Positions 8,326 through 17,522 of a DNA stretch of 64,000 bases are shown piece by piece. Source of the DNA: Hyphomicrobiales bacterium (GTDB taxonomy: Bacteria > Pseudomonadota > Alphaproteobacteria > Rhizobiales > Aestuariivirgaceae); the NCBI GenBank assembly GCA_016185245.1, contig JACPNZ010000042.1:1-64000 (forward strand), written 5' to 3'. A program made the position numbers and the translations under genes. Below the pieces are notes generated by a model. That model was given only the letters and a program-made list of their open reading frames with translations. It made no database searches and had not been told where the DNA came from. Every line of letters starts with the position of its first letter. The stretch's first letter is position 1.

Positions 8326-9209
8326 TCCGGCTTCTGGTCACCGGCAGGAACGGTCAGGTTGCCACCTCGCTTGCCGTCCGGGCTGCCGGTTTTCCGGAGA
8401 TCGAGGTCGTGGCCGCAGGCCGGCCCGAGCTCGATCTCGAAGTACCGGAGCAAGTCAAATCGGCGATCGCTGCCGCCCGGCCCGATATCGTGGTCAATGC
8501 CGCCGCCTACACCGCCGTCGACAAGGCCGAGCACGACGAGGCCCGCGCCTTCGCCGTCAACTGCGATGGCGCCGGGGCGGTTGCCGCCGCGGCCGCTGAC
8601 CTTGGCGTGCCGCTTGTCCAGCTGTCGACCGACTATGTCTATTCCGGCAGCAAGCCGGGTGAATACGTCGAGAGCGATGCCACCGGACCGCTCGGCGTCT
8701 ATGGCGCCTCGAAGCTTGCCGGCGAGCTAGCGGTGCGCGCCGCCCACGCCCGCGCCCTCGTTCTACGGACCTCCTGGGTCTACAGCCCCTATGGCGCCAA
8801 CTTCGTCCGCACCATGCTGCGCCTTGGCAGCGAGCGCCCGCTGATCCGGGTGGTCGACGATCAGCAGGGCAATCCGACCGGCGCCCTCGATATCGCCGAT
8901 GCCATTCTGCGTATTGCGCCGGGCCTGGTGGCAATGGGCGGTAGGGCCGAGACCTACCACTTGGCCGGCACCGGCAATACCTCCTGGTATGGCTTCGCCC
9001 GGGAGATATTTAGCGTGAGCAGCAAACTCGGCGGCCCCAGCCCGGAGCTCCAGCCGATCGGCACGGCGGATTATCCAACACCGGCCCGGCGGCCGGCCAA
9101 TTCGCGACTGTCGACGGCGGCCTTCGAACAGAGCTTCGGCTTTGCCTTGCGGCCCTGGCCGGAAGCCCTTGCCGAAACCGTGCATCTGCTCCTCAGGCCG
9201 CCATCGTGA
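8322..9209 (+). CDS. rfbD: dTDP-4-dehydrorhamnose reductase RfbD
   Basis: A 295-residue reductase for the last step to dTDP-L-rhamnose, using NAD(P)H. It has the N-terminal GRNGQVA nucleotide loop, the STDYVYSGS motif, and YGASKLAGE with the Tyr/Lys pair. The ATG at 8322 overlaps the rfbB stop by four bases, and homologues start at this MIRLLVTG segment. Its own TGA overlaps the GTG of the next gene, tying the glycosyltransferase to the rhamnose operon. Confidence 0.95.
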   Translation: MIRLLVTGRNGQVATSLAVRAAGFPEIEVVAAGRPELDLEVPEQVKSAIAAARPDIVVNAAAYTAVDKAEHDEARAFAVNCDGAGAVAAAAADLGVPLVQLSTDYVYSGSKPGEYVESDATGPLGVYGASKLAGELAVRAAHARALVLRTSWVYSPYGANFVRTMLRLGSERPLIRVVDDQQGNPTGALDIADAILRIAPGLVAMGGRAETYHLAGTGNTSWYGFAREIFSVSSKLGGPSPELQPIGTADYPTPARRPANSRLSTAAFEQSFGFALRPWPEALAETVHLLLRPPS

Positions 9210-10222
9210 CTAGCCCGCGCGAGTGGGGATCGCGGATCGCTCGGACGCTTGCCGCGCGGCGTCCCGGCCAGACGCCGACGTCCGCCATGTATTTCACCGG
9301 ACCCCTTGCCGACCTGATCGGCGAGGACCGGCCGATCCGCAGGCTTGCCGGCGCCCTGTTCGCCGGTGGCGACGTGGCGGTGATCCTGCGCCATGCCGAT
9401 CGCCGCCACCTCGATCTGTTCGGCGAGCAGCGGTTTCGGCGGGTCTATTTCCTGATCGATGACGATCTCTTTGCCCTGGGCGAGGGTGACGGCCTTCCCG
9501 CCGACTATCGCCGGCGGCTGCTTCGCTACCGCGACGGGCTCCTGCGCCAACTGCTGCCCCGGGTGACCCATGTGGTGGCGCCATCCGACCAAATTCTCGC
9601 GGCCTATGGGGACAAGATCGGGCTGCGGCTCGACCCGGCCCAGTGCTACCCCCTCGGGAGCCTTAGGCATCACGACGGGGCCGGAAGATTTGAGGTAGTC
9701 TTCTCCGGAACCCGCTCGCACCTTGAAGACCTTGCCGCTGTCGCCGGCGGGGTTGCGGAGTTCCTGCGCAAGCGGCCCGAAGCCCGATTGACCACCTTTC
9801 TCGGTGGCCACGCGCCGAAGGCGCTACAGCGCCTCGCCAATGTCCGGCACCTGCCACCCATGGCCTGGGAGGATTATCGCCGCTTCGCCGCCGGTAACCG
9901 CTTTCATGCGGCGATCGCGCCGGCGCTTGACACCGGCTTCAACCGGGCGCGGTCGTTCAGCAAGCTCCTCGATCATGCCGGTTTCGGCGCTGCCGGCATT
10001 TACAGCCGCCAGCCGCCCTTTACCGGGCTGATCGAGGCGGGAAAGTCGGGGCTCCTGCTGCCCAACGAGCCAGCATCCTGGCGCGATGCGCTTGCCGGTC
10101 TTGCCCAGAACTACCAGCAATCCCGGGACCTTGCGACGGGCGCCCAGAAGCTGGCGCAACATGTTGGCGACCCCGGCAGGGTGCGCCAGTTCTGGGTGCG
10201 AGAGTTGGGCGTAAAGATTTGA
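9206..10222 (+). CDS. Putative glycosyltransferase in rhamnose operon
   Basis: A 338-residue protein with no signal peptide or membrane segment. The C-terminal half has the look of a GT-B nucleotide-sugar domain: VVFSGTRSHLEDL resembles the region joining the domains, followed by TTFLGGHAP, an acidic-site-like FSKLLDHAGFGAAGIYS and ESGLL-like AGKSGLLLPNEP. The N-terminal half is not recognisable. It starts at GTG 9206, overlapping the rfbD stop, so it is co-translated with dTDP-rhamnose synthesis and may be a rhamnosyltransferase. That assignment is contextual; donor and acceptor are unknown. Confidence 0.6.
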   Translation: MTSPREWGSRIARTLAARRPGQTPTSAMYFTGPLADLIGEDRPIRRLAGALFAGGDVAVILRHADRRHLDLFGEQRFRRVYFLIDDDLFALGEGDGLPADYRRRLLRYRDGLLRQLLPRVTHVVAPSDQILAAYGDKIGLRLDPAQCYPLGSLRHHDGAGRFEVVFSGTRSHLEDLAAVAGGVAEFLRKRPEARLTTFLGGHAPKALQRLANVRHLPPMAWEDYRRFAAGNRFHAAIAPALDTGFNRARSFSKLLDHAGFGAAGIYSRQPPFTGLIEAGKSGLLLPNEPASWRDALAGLAQNYQQSRDLATGAQKLAQHVGDPGRVRQFWVRELGVKI

Positions 10223-10400
10223 CGTTTACGTTAAGATAAACACTACCAATTAACTATGCCAGCGAACAAATTTATTGCACATTCTTGCTATTGAAGCATG
10301 TTAACCGCTTGTTTCGCCAAATGGGCAAAAACTGTACTAGTAGAACCGCGGTGCGCGGCCAGTGATTCGCGACAAGTAAGAATTGCCCGGAGTTCCGCAG
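10223..10400 (+). promoter_or_regulatory. AT-rich promoter region before export gene
   Basis: This 178-bp spacer is distinctly more A+T-rich than its surroundings. It starts with an inverted repeat GTTTA/TAAAC (about 10225-10242) immediately after the glycosyltransferase stop and contains several -10-like hexamers such as TACTAG near 10335. It probably contains an independent promoter for the polysaccharide export gene; I cannot single out one -35/-10 pair. Confidence 0.4.
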
Positions 10401-11564
10401 ATGGGGTGGCGGGGGCCGAGGCCGAAGAGGGGATTCGAGGGTTTGGCGACGTCTGCTTTTTTGAGCCGGCTGCTGCTCGTCAGCACCTTGGGGCTGTTGG
10501 CCGGATGCGCCGGCATTCCTCGCGCCGGTCCTGCGGAAATGGCGATTACCGCCAAATCGGCCGATCTGGCCGGCTTCACCCTGGTCGAGGTGACCGCCGA
10601 GAACGTCGCAAATTACCGGGTCAGCGCCAGCAACGACTCGGCCGGGACCGGCGGCATTCCAGGAGCCCCGCGGGTTTCGCTATCGCCGGGCGATGTGATC
10701 AATGTGCGGATTGCCGAAAGCAAGGAAGGCGGCCTGTTCGCTCCGCTTGCCACCGGCGGCACCTCCTTCGCCAACGTGCGGGTGGACTACAAAGGCAATA
10801 TTTCGCTGCCCTACGCCGGACAGCTCAAGGTTGAGGGCCTCGACCCCAACGCTGTCGGAGAGCAGATCAAGGCCAAGCTCAACGGCGTCACCTTCCAGCC
10901 CCAGGTCTATGTCGAGCTGGTTTCCGACCGCGGCTCCAGCGTGCTGGTTGCCGGCGATGTCAAGGCGCCGGGCCGGTTTTCCATGATGGACGGGCCGATG
11001 ACCCTGATCGACGCGGTGAACCGCGCCGGCGGTCCGGTTCGCGCACCCCACCAGGAGGATGTAATCGTCCGCCGCGGCGGCAAGGTGATGCGGGTTTCCT
11101 ACGCCAAGATTCTCGACGGCCGCAACGCCCAGCTCCGGGCCGGCGATGAGGTTCTGCTCGAACCCAACCTGAAAGTGTTCAATGCCCTCGGCGCCGTCAC
11201 CAAGACCGGCCAGGTGGAGTTCACCAAGCCCAATCTGACGCTGCTTGATGCTCTGTCCCAGGTGGGCGGTCTCGACAATGCCAATTCCAGCAACCGCGGG
11301 GTGTTCGTCTTCCGCCTGCGCGAGCCGAAGGCCTGGCTCGATGGCAGCAACAAGTGGCAGCAGGGTCCGGCCATCTTCCAGTTCGACATGTCGGTGCCCG
11401 AGACCATGTTCCTCGCCCAGGCCTTTGGCATGCGGCCCGACGACACCATCTACGTGACCAACGCTCCGTCGGTCGAATGGCTGCGGTCGCTCGCACCCAT
11501 CGCTACGACTCTGTCGGCGATGAAGAGCGCCTATTCGTTAGGCAAGACCGCCTCCGGGCTGTGA
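10401..11564 (+). CDS. Polysaccharide export outer-membrane lipoprotein (Wza/ExoF-like)
   Basis: A 387-residue protein with an N-terminal lipoprotein signal (LLVSTLGLLAGC, lipobox LAGC), a Poly_export domain with LSPGDVINVRIAE, and SLBB-type repeats around VLVAGDVKAPG and FNALGAVTKTGQV. Such proteins form the outer-membrane channel for exported polysaccharide. The ATG at 10401 has GGAG eight bases upstream and is preferred over an in-frame TTG at 10383. No tyrosine kinase/Wzc partner, Wzx or Wzy is adjacent. Its position after the rhamnose operon suggests export of a rhamnose-containing polymer. Confidence 0.88.
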   Translation: MGWRGPRPKRGFEGLATSAFLSRLLLVSTLGLLAGCAGIPRAGPAEMAITAKSADLAGFTLVEVTAENVANYRVSASNDSAGTGGIPGAPRVSLSPGDVINVRIAESKEGGLFAPLATGGTSFANVRVDYKGNISLPYAGQLKVEGLDPNAVGEQIKAKLNGVTFQPQVYVELVSDRGSSVLVAGDVKAPGRFSMMDGPMTLIDAVNRAGGPVRAPHQEDVIVRRGGKVMRVSYAKILDGRNAQLRAGDEVLLEPNLKVFNALGAVTKTGQVEFTKPNLTLLDALSQVGGLDNANSSNRGVFVFRLREPKAWLDGSNKWQQGPAIFQFDMSVPETMFLAQAFGMRPDDTIYVTNAPSVEWLRSLAPIATTLSAMKSAYSLGKTASGL

Positions 11565-11594
11565 GCCGGTGGTTCGGCGCGGACAAGTGAGGCC

Positions 11595-12515
11595 ATGACG
11601 GTCGCCGTCTTCGGCAGCATCAACATGGATGTGACTGCCTACATGGACCGGCTGCCCCAGCCCGGCGAAACCCTGCACGGCCGCGACTACAAGCTGGGCC
11701 TTGGCGGCAAGGGCGCCAACCAGGCGGTGGCGGCCCGCCGGCTCGGCAGCGAAGTTGCCTTCATCGCCAGACTGGGAGCCGACGATTTCGCCGCCGCCGC
11801 CGCTCGCGAACTGGCCTCCTACGATGTCGACCGATCGCTGATCCTGAACGATGCCGGGGGCGCCACCGGCATCGCCATCATCAATGTCGGCGAGAGCGGC
11901 GAGAACTTCATCTCGCTCATCGGCGGCAGCAACCTGCGGGTCGATACCAGCGACGTGGAGCGCGGGCGCGCCGCCCTGGGGAAGGCGCAGGTGTTGCTGT
12001 TGCAGCTCGAGGTGCCGCTGGCGGCTTCGCTGGCTGCGGCGGCTGTGACCCGTGCAAGCGGCGGCATGGTGATCCTCGATCCGGCCCCGGCTCCGGCGAA
12101 TGGCCTGGCAAGAGAGACGCTTGCCGCCGTCGATCTCATTACTCCCAATGAAACCGAAACCGCACAAATTCTCGGCTGGCGGCCTTCAACTTTGCAAGAG
12201 GGCCTCAAAGCCGCCCGAGAATTGCGCGGGGCAGGCGTTGCCGGGGCCATCGTCAAGCTCGGCGCCAGGGGCCTTGCGGTTGCTTCGGCGAACGGCGAAG
12301 GCATGATCGAGGCCTTCAAGGTCGCGGCCATCGATACGGTTGCGGCGGGAGATTGCTTCAACGGCGGCCTCGCCAATGCACTCGAACGGGGCTTGCCAAT
12401 TCTCGAAGCCGCCCGCTTCGCCGCCGCCTGCGGGGCGCTCTCGACCACCAAAAAAGGCGCCGCCGCCGCCGCACCCACGCGCGCCGAGGTCGAGGCGTTT
12501 CTGGCCGAAAGGTAA
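11595..12515 (+). CDS. rbsK: Ribokinase (PfkB family)
   Basis: A 306-residue PfkB-family sugar kinase, probably phosphorylating ribose at O5. The first PfkB signature with GGKGANQAVAARRLG (residues 37-51) and the second, DTVAAGDCFNGGLA, carrying the catalytic aspartate and anion hole, are intact, as is the NETE element (LITPNETE). In the catalytic motif the common Thr-Gly-Ala is Val-Ala-Ala, still within PfkB variation. No ribose transporter adjoins it, so another pentose or nucleoside-derived substrate is possible. The BMP-type transporter near 50 kb is not linked. Confidence 0.85.
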   Translation: MTVAVFGSINMDVTAYMDRLPQPGETLHGRDYKLGLGGKGANQAVAARRLGSEVAFIARLGADDFAAAAARELASYDVDRSLILNDAGGATGIAIINVGESGENFISLIGGSNLRVDTSDVERGRAALGKAQVLLLQLEVPLAASLAAAAVTRASGGMVILDPAPAPANGLARETLAAVDLITPNETETAQILGWRPSTLQEGLKAARELRGAGVAGAIVKLGARGLAVASANGEGMIEAFKVAAIDTVAAGDCFNGGLANALERGLPILEAARFAAACGALSTTKKGAAAAAPTRAEVEAFLAER

Positions 12516-12524
12516 AGTGGCCAT

Positions 12525-12931
12525 ATGACCCGCATACTTGCGGTGGTGCTGTCGATTGTTTCCGCCCTCGGCCTATCGGCCTGCACGCGGGACTTCAGCT
12601 GGCATCAGAAGCTCACGGTCACGGTGGTGACACCGGCGGGCGAGCGTTCTGGCTCGGCGGTGCTGGCTGTTTATGTCAACAGTGGCAAGCCGTTCCTCAC
12701 CCCCAACGTCTCGCCGCCAGCTTCGGCCCGGGCTTTGCCCTCAAATCCATCACCCTCGAAATCACCGACGAGCCGGTGACCGAGGGCAGAGTGGAGAGTG
12801 TGCTGCCGTGGATATTCTCGTTACACACCCGCCTCATTCCAACCCAAAAGAAATTCGCCAAGGACTACCTGCCGATCGAAAATATTGGCCCCGAATACTT
12901 CATCACACCCTATCACACGAGGAGCGACTAA
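12525..12931 (+). pseudogene. Frameshifted and shortened lipoprotein gene
   Basis: The frame opening at ATG 12525 gives a lipoprotein signal (IVSALGLSACTRDF) followed by LTVTVVTPAGERSGSAVL, then loses sense after about residue 62. A second frame continues from about 12713 with LAASFGPGFALKSITLEITD and VLPW and ends at TAA 12931. Both halves resemble one family of hypothetical alphaproteobacterial lipoproteins that, from memory, are about 200 residues long. The joined remnant is only about 135 codons, so a central part seems deleted as well as the frame shifted. Function of the family is unknown to me. Confidence 0.6.
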
Positions 12932-12932
12932 C

Positions 12933-13358
12933 ATGACTGTAAGTAAGGAGTTGTTTCTCGCGATCCTTTCAATGGATTCTTACAATCACGGATACGGCGC
13001 GGGCCTCAACATCGACGCGACGCAAATTGGTGCGGCGAGCCTTCAAGGGCCTTCTGATGGCATGCCTGAAGACGCTAATTTGAAAGCAGACTGGCAAACG
13101 GCCGGCTTCTACGCCGCCGCCTACACCCTCAATGACACAGTCGGCACCGGCGACAACCAGATCGCTTCGGGCACCACGATCATTTCCTATCGCGGCACCG
13201 ACAATCCCGGAATAACCTCGACGATCGATTCGATTTCCGGCGCCTCGGACATTTTCAATGGCTGGATTGCCGGGGCCGGCGGTGCAGCGATCCCCCTCCG
13301 TCACGCGCCGAAGGCGGCGCGCGCCACCTCCCCCGCCCCAAGGGGCGGAGGAGGATAA
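12933..13358 (+). pseudogene. Truncated lipase-like protein (N-terminal fragment)
   Basis: A 141-codon frame one base after the broken lipoprotein. Residues 1-118 resemble the N-terminus of secreted lipase-like alpha/beta hydrolases: SKELFLAILSMDSYNHGYG, then AGFYAAAYTL-type sequence and the strand TIISYRGTDNP. Similarity stops at DIFNGWIAGAGG; the remainder (from about 13285) is translated from a palindromic C-rich repeat and ends in the pnp terminator. The nucleophile elbow and the rest of the hydrolase fold are missing, so the gene is a fragment. Confidence 0.6.
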
Positions 13359-13389
13359 AGAAAGGCGCGGGAAGTTTCCTTCCCGCGCC
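13355..13389 (-). terminator. Rho-independent terminator of the infB-pnp operon
   Basis: On the minus strand GGCGCGGGAAG (13389-13379) pairs perfectly with CTTCCCGCGCC (13374-13364) across a GAAA loop and is followed by TTTCTTTAT. It lies 26 bp beyond the pnp stop, in the right orientation to end the long rimP-to-pnp transcript. Confidence 0.85.
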
Positions 13390-13415
13390 CTCAAACCCGT
13401 CAGCCTGCGGAGCGA

Positions 13416-15572
13416 TTACTCGCCCTGGGCGGCGGCTTCCGTCTGGGCTTCCGCCGCCTGCTTCTTCGACAGGTCTTCGCCGGTGGCCTGATCGACCTGC
13501 TTCATCGACAGCCGCACCTTGCCGCGGTTGTCGAAGCCCAAGAGCTTCACCTTGACGATGTCGCCCTCGTTGACCACGTCGCTGACTTTGTTAACCCGGC
13601 GGGGGGCCAGTTCCGAGACATGGACCAACCCGTCCTTGGCGCCGAAGAAGTTGACGAAGGCGCCGAAGTCGACGACCTTGACCACCTTGCCCTCGTAGAT
13701 TTCGCCAAGCTCGGGCTCGGAGACGATGCCCTTGATCCATTTGAGCGCCGCGGCGATCGCCGTCCCTGAGGCCGAGGCGATCTTCACCGTGCCGTCGTCC
13801 TGGATGTCGATCTTGGCGCCGGTCTTCTCGACGATCTCGCGGATCACCTTGCCGCCGGTGCCGATTACTTCGCGGATCTTGTCGGTCGGGATCTTGATCG
13901 TCTCGATGCGCGGGGCGTGCTCGCCGAGGCTGGTTCGCGACTTGTCGAGTGCCTCCGCCATCTTGCCGAGAATGTGCATGCGGCCGTCCTTGGCCTGCCA
14001 CAGGGCGACCTTCATGATCTCCTCGGTGATGCCGGTGATCTTGATGTCCATCTGCAGCGAAGTCACACCCTCGGAGGTTCCGGCCACCTTGAAGTCCATG
14101 TCGCCGAGGTGGTCCTCGTCGCCGAGGATATCGGAAAGGACGGCGAAGCGCTCACCCTCCTTGATCAGCCCCATGGCGATGCCGGCGCAGGGCGCCTTCA
14201 ACGGCACGCCCGCATCCATCAGGGAGAGCGACGAGCCACACACCGTGGCCATCGACGAGGAGCCGTTCGATTCGGTGATCTCCGAGACGACGCGGATGGT
14301 GTAGGGAAACTGGTCGGCCGGCGGCAGCAGCGGATGGATGGCCCGCCAGGCGAGCTTGCCGTGGCCGATTTCGCGGCGCCCGGTTGCTCCCATGCGGCCG
14401 GTTTCGCCGACCGAGAAGGGCGGGAAGTTGTAGTGCAGCAGGAAAGTTCCCTTGGTGGTGCCGTCGAGGGAGTCGATATACTGCTCGTCCTCGCCGGTGC
14501 CCAGGGTGGTGACCACCAGGGCCTGGGTCTCGCCGCGGGTGAACAGGGCCGAGCCGTGGGTGCGCGGCAGAACGCTCGCTTCCGCCACGATCATGCGCAC
14601 CGTCTTGGTGTCGCGGCCGTCGATGCGCAGACCGGTATCGAGGATCGAATTGCGCACCACATCCTTTTCGAGATGCTTGAACACCTCGTTGATCTTGGCC
14701 GGCGTCGGCGCTTCGGGCTTGTCGGCAACCACAAGTGCTGCCAGCACCTTGTCCTTGGCCTTGGCCACCGCCTCGTGGCGGGCTTCCTTGGTGGGGATGG
14801 CATAGCCGGTGCGGACGTCCGCCTCGGCAATGGCCTGCACCTTGGCGTAGAGGGCATCATCGTCGGGCGGCGTGAAGTCGCGGGGCGGCCTCGCCGAACG
14901 CTCGGCCAGGCGGATGATCGCCTCAATGACCGGCTGGAAGCCGCGGTGGCCGAACATCACGGCCCCCAGCATGATTTCCTCCGAGAGCTCCTTGGCTTCC
15001 GATTCGACCATCAGCACCGCATCCTGGGTACCGGCGACAACGAGATCAAGCGCCGAGAGCTTCTGCTGCTCGATCGTAGGGTTGAGAACGTATTCGCCGT
15101 CGATAAAGCCGACCCGCGCCGCTCCGACCGGTCCCATGAAGGGGATGCCCGAGAGGGTGAGCGCCGCCGAGGAGGCGACCAGCGCCAGGATGTCGGTGTC
15201 ATTTTCGAGGTCATAGGAGAGCACCGTGGCGATCACCTGGGTCTCGTTGCGAAAACCCTGGGGGAACAACGGCCGGATCGGCCGGTCGATGAGGCGCGAG
15301 ATCAGCGTCTCGCGCTCGGTGGGCCGGCCTTCGCGCTTGAAATAGCCGCCGGGAATCTTGCCGGCCGCATAGGTTTTTTCCTGGTAGTTGACGGTCAGCG
15401 GAAAGAAGTCGATGCCGGGCTTGGCGGCGCGTTCGGCAACGGCGGTGGCGAGCACCGTGGTTTCGCCAATGGCGGCCAGAACCGCTCCATCGGCCTGTCT
15501 TGCCAAGCGGCCGGTTTCAAGGCGCAGCTTCTGCCCGCCCCATTCGATTTCTTCGACGTCGATATTGAACAT
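13416..15572 (-). CDS. pnp: Polyribonucleotide nucleotidyltransferase (PNPase)
   Basis: A 718-residue 3'-5' phosphorolytic exoribonuclease and core RNA degradosome enzyme. Order of domains: first RNase PH domain (about 10-140), alpha-helical linker, second catalytic RNase PH domain with [20 protein letters not shown] domain with [15 protein letters not shown] (about 560-575), and C-terminal S1 domain with [17 protein letters not shown]. The ATG at 15572 ([13 protein letters not shown]) has GAAGAGGA upstream. It is the last gene of the rimP-nusA-infB-rpsO-pnp block. Confidence 0.97.
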   Translation of the reverse strand: MFNIDVEEIEWGGQKLRLETGRLARQADGAVLAAIGETTVLATAVAERAAKPGIDFFPLTVNYQEKTYAAGKIPGGYFKREGRPTERETLISRLIDRPIRPLFPQGFRNETQVIATVLSYDLENDTDILALVASSAALTLSGIPFMGPVGAARVGFIDGEYVLNPTIEQQKLSALDLVVAGTQDAVLMVESEAKELSEEIMLGAVMFGHRGFQPVIEAIIRLAERSARPPRDFTPPDDDALYAKVQAIAEADVRTGYAIPTKEARHEAVAKAKDKVLAALVVADKPEAPTPAKINEVFKHLEKDVVRNSILDTGLRIDGRDTKTVRMIVAEASVLPRTHGSALFTRGETQALVVTTLGTGEDEQYIDSLDGTTKGTFLLHYNFPPFSVGETGRMGATGRREIGHGKLAWRAIHPLLPPADQFPYTIRVVSEITESNGSSSMATVCGSSLSLMDAGVPLKAPCAGIAMGLIKEGERFAVLSDILGDEDHLGDMDFKVAGTSEGVTSLQMDIKITGITEEIMKVALWQAKDGRMHILGKMAEALDKSRTSLGEHAPRIETIKIPTDKIREVIGTGGKVIREIVEKTGAKIDIQDDGTVKIASASGTAIAAALKWIKGIVSEPELGEIYEGKVVKVVDFGAFVNFFGAKDGLVHVSELAPRRVNKVSDVVNEGDIVKVKLLGFDNRGKVRLSMKQVDQATGEDLSKKQAAEAQTEAAAQGE

Positions 15573-15685
15573 GTGATGATCCTCTTCGCCCTTCGCCGCC
15601 GCTTGAATCGCGTCACCACACCTGGACGGCATCCCCTTTGGGCTTGTCGAAACCCGGCCCCATTGCCGGACTCCGTCGCGGGGAC

Positions 15686-15713
15686 GCGGGCGGCAATTCG
15701 GTGATCCGCCCGC
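15686..15713 (-). promoter_or_regulatory. Stem-loop in the rpsO-pnp spacer
   Basis: GCGGGCGG (15686-15693) and CCGCCCGC (15706-15713) form a perfect 8-bp stem with a 12-nt loop, about 20 bases after the rpsO stop and 114 bases before pnp. There is no U-tract, so it is unlikely to be a terminator. In E. coli a stem in this position is cut by RNase III during pnp autoregulation; a similar role here is inferred. Confidence 0.5.
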
Positions 15714-15732
15714 TCATGCTTTGCGTGTCCGC

Positions 15733-16002
15733 CTACCGGCGGATATCGAGACGCTTGATCAGCGCCTGGTAGCGCGCCTCGTCCTTCGACTTGAGATAGT
15801 CGAGAAGCGTACGGCGCGTGCTCACCATGGTGAGCAGCCCACGACGGGAATGATTGTCCTTCTTATGGGTCTTGAAGTGGTCGGTCAGGCCATTGATGCG
15901 TTCCGTCAGGATCGCGACCTGAACTTCCGGCGAGCCTGTGTCGCCGGCCTTGGTGGCATATTCCTTCACGAGCGCGTTCTTGCGCTCCGCAGTCATCGTC
16001 AT
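15733..16002 (-). CDS. rpsO: 30S ribosomal protein S15
   Basis: An 89-residue primary 16S rRNA-binding protein of the small-subunit platform. The family motifs [28 protein letters not shown] and RRTLLDYLK are all present, and the protein ends LIKRLDIRR. The ATG at 16002 gives the canonical 89 residues; an upstream in-frame start would add five atypical residues. It sits between truB and pnp, the order conserved across Proteobacteria. Confidence 0.97.
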   Translation of the reverse strand: MTMTAERKNALVKEYATKAGDTGSPEVQVAILTERINGLTDHFKTHKKDNHSRRGLLTMVSTRRTLLDYLKSKDEARYQALIKRLDIRR

Positions 16003-16023
16003 TCGGCCATCTCCCAAACGGGG

Positions 16024-16938
16024 TTACAGGTTAAACAGACGCTTCGGCTTGAGCGTTCCCCCGCTGATGCTGGCGAGGCCCAAGGGCTTTCCCGCCCAAC
16101 TGGCCAGAACCGCATCGTGTGCACCGGGAGCGTTCGCGCCTCCGAGCAGGACATCTTGTCCCTGCCTCAGGCGTTGGGCTTGATCGTCGTCCAAGGCCAG
16201 TGCCGGGATGCCGTCCAGCACGGTCTCAATCGGGAGCAGAGCCCCTTCCATGGCGTTGCCGCCGGCGGCCTTATGGCGCAACTCCTCGATCATTGCCAGT
16301 GAAATCATGTGGTCCTCGGTGAACGGGCCTACGGCGGTGCGGCGGAGCGCCGTCACATGGCCGAGGCAGGATAGCCGCCGCCCCAGGTCGCGGGCGAGCG
16401 AGCGCACATAGGTGCCCTTGCCGCACACGACCTCGAAATCGGCATGATCGGGGTCCGCGATGGCTATAAGGCGCAATTTCTCGATCGAGACGGGCCGCGG
16501 CGGAAGCACCACCGCCTGCCCGGCGCGAGCTAGGTCATAGGCCCGCTCGCCGGCCAGCTTGATCGCCGAATAGGCCGGCGGCGCCTGGAGAATTTCACCT
16601 TCGAAGCAGGATAGTATCGACTCGATATCGTTTTTGGATGGACGGGCAGCAGAGCTGCGCGTCACCTCGCCTTCCAGATCGTCGGTGGCACGCTCCTCGC
16701 CCCATTTGACGGTGAAGCGATAGGTTTTCCGGCCATCCATGGCATAAGAGACGGTCTTGGTCGCCTCGCCGAGAGCGATCGGCAACAGCCCGGTGGCGAG
16801 GGGATCGAGAGTTCCGCCATGGCCCGCCTTGTCGGCGTCGAACAGCCGGCGGATTTTCCCCACCGCCTGGGTCGAGGTCATACCCAGCGGCTTGTCCAAT
16901 GCGACCCAGCCGTGGACGGGATTGCCGCGCCGTTTCAG
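16024..16938 (-). CDS. truB: tRNA pseudouridine(55) synthase TruB
   Basis: Modifies U55 in the T-loop of tRNAs. The catalytic aspartate is in GHGGTLDPLATGLLPI, with RTYRFTVKWG-type (KTYRFTVKWG) and APPAYSAIK motifs behind it. The first standard start codon, TTG at 16899, lies inside the conserved N-terminal segment HGWVALDKPLGM and would remove about 13 residues that align with other TruB proteins. The only plausible start upstream is CTG at 16938, seven bases after CGGAGG and overlapping the stop codon of the toxin gene (CTGA). I therefore give the 304-residue form; the function is secure, the start is inferred. Confidence 0.9.
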   Translation of the reverse strand: MKRRGNPVHGWVALDKPLGMTSTQAVGKIRRLFDADKAGHGGTLDPLATGLLPIALGEATKTVSYAMDGRKTYRFTVKWGEERATDDLEGEVTRSSAARPSKNDIESILSCFEGEILQAPPAYSAIKLAGERAYDLARAGQAVVLPPRPVSIEKLRLIAIADPDHADFEVVCGKGTYVRSLARDLGRRLSCLGHVTALRRTAVGPFTEDHMISLAMIEELRHKAAGGNAMEGALLPIETVLDGIPALALDDDQAQRLRQGQDVLLGGANAPGAHDAVLASWAGKPLGLASISGGTLKPKRLFNL

Positions 16939-17219
16939 AACAGTTCCTCCGGGTCACGGCGCTGATCGAATACCGCAAATATCTCGATATCGTTCGCCGT
17001 GACCTTGTAGGGCAGCACATAGGGCAGGCCGGTGATCTGCAGCAGGCGAACGCCGGCCCTGTCCGATGCCTGCCCGATATTCGGATATTGCTCGACGCGG
17101 CGTGTCGCGGCGAGGATTCTGGCGACGACGTGGTCGGCGGCCTGAGGGTCGCGTCTCGAAATGTAGCTGCGGATCTGCTTCAATTCGCGGCGCGCCCGCA
17201 TCGACCAACGCAGCTTCAT
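16935..17219 (-). CDS. ParE/RelE-superfamily toxin
   Basis: A 94-residue basic protein with the type II toxin fold pattern of ParE: SMRARRELKQIRSYI at the start, DPQAADHVVARILAATRRV in the helical hairpin, PNIGQ, and the C-terminal strands YVLPYKVTANDIEIFAVF ending QRRDPEEL. ParE toxins poison gyrase; RelE relatives cut mRNA. The Asp-Pro-Gln-Ala-Ala and Pro-Asn-Ile-Gly elements favour ParE. The start overlaps the antitoxin stop by four bases, the classic order. Its own stop overlaps the apparent start of truB, so the pair is embedded in an essential operon. Confidence 0.85.
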   Translation of the reverse strand: MKLRWSMRARRELKQIRSYISRRDPQAADHVVARILAATRRVEQYPNIGQASDRAGVRLLQITGLPYVLPYKVTANDIEIFAVFDQRRDPEELF

Positions 17220-17503
17220 TTCTTCTTCTTGAAAATATCGGGCTCAGGGGGCGGCAATTCATCTGGCTTTCCCCACGATAAGAGCCATGCCGACATTCTT
17301 TCGTGGGAAATCCACTCGCCGCTCTCGTCGGCTTCCTTCACCGCCGCATCGATTTCCCGGACCAGCCAAGCCTGGCGCCTGACATAGTCTTCCAGCGCCT
17401 CGGTCACCAGGAAGGCCTTGGAACGGCGGGTGGCTTCGGCAAGGGCTTCAAGCTCTTCACCCAGCTTTTCCGGAATTCGGGCGGAAATCATCGTCTTGAC
17501 CAT
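17216..17503 (-). CDS. Ribbon-helix-helix antitoxin (ParD/CopG-like)
   Basis: A 95-residue antitoxin: the N-terminal ribbon-helix-helix DNA-binding domain (MISARIPEKLGEELEALAEA, then SKAFLVTEAL) is followed by a charged tail that should wrap the toxin. The ATG at 17503 is preferred over 17521 because CAGGTG lies five bases upstream, and 17521 abuts the operator palindrome. The protein is expected to repress its own promoter together with the toxin. Confidence 0.85.
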   Translation of the reverse strand: MVKTMISARIPEKLGEELEALAEATRRSKAFLVTEALEDYVRRQAWLVREIDAAVKEADESGEWISHERMSAWLLSWGKPDELPPPEPDIFKKKK

Positions 17504-17522
17504 GACAGCACCTGTTTTCATG

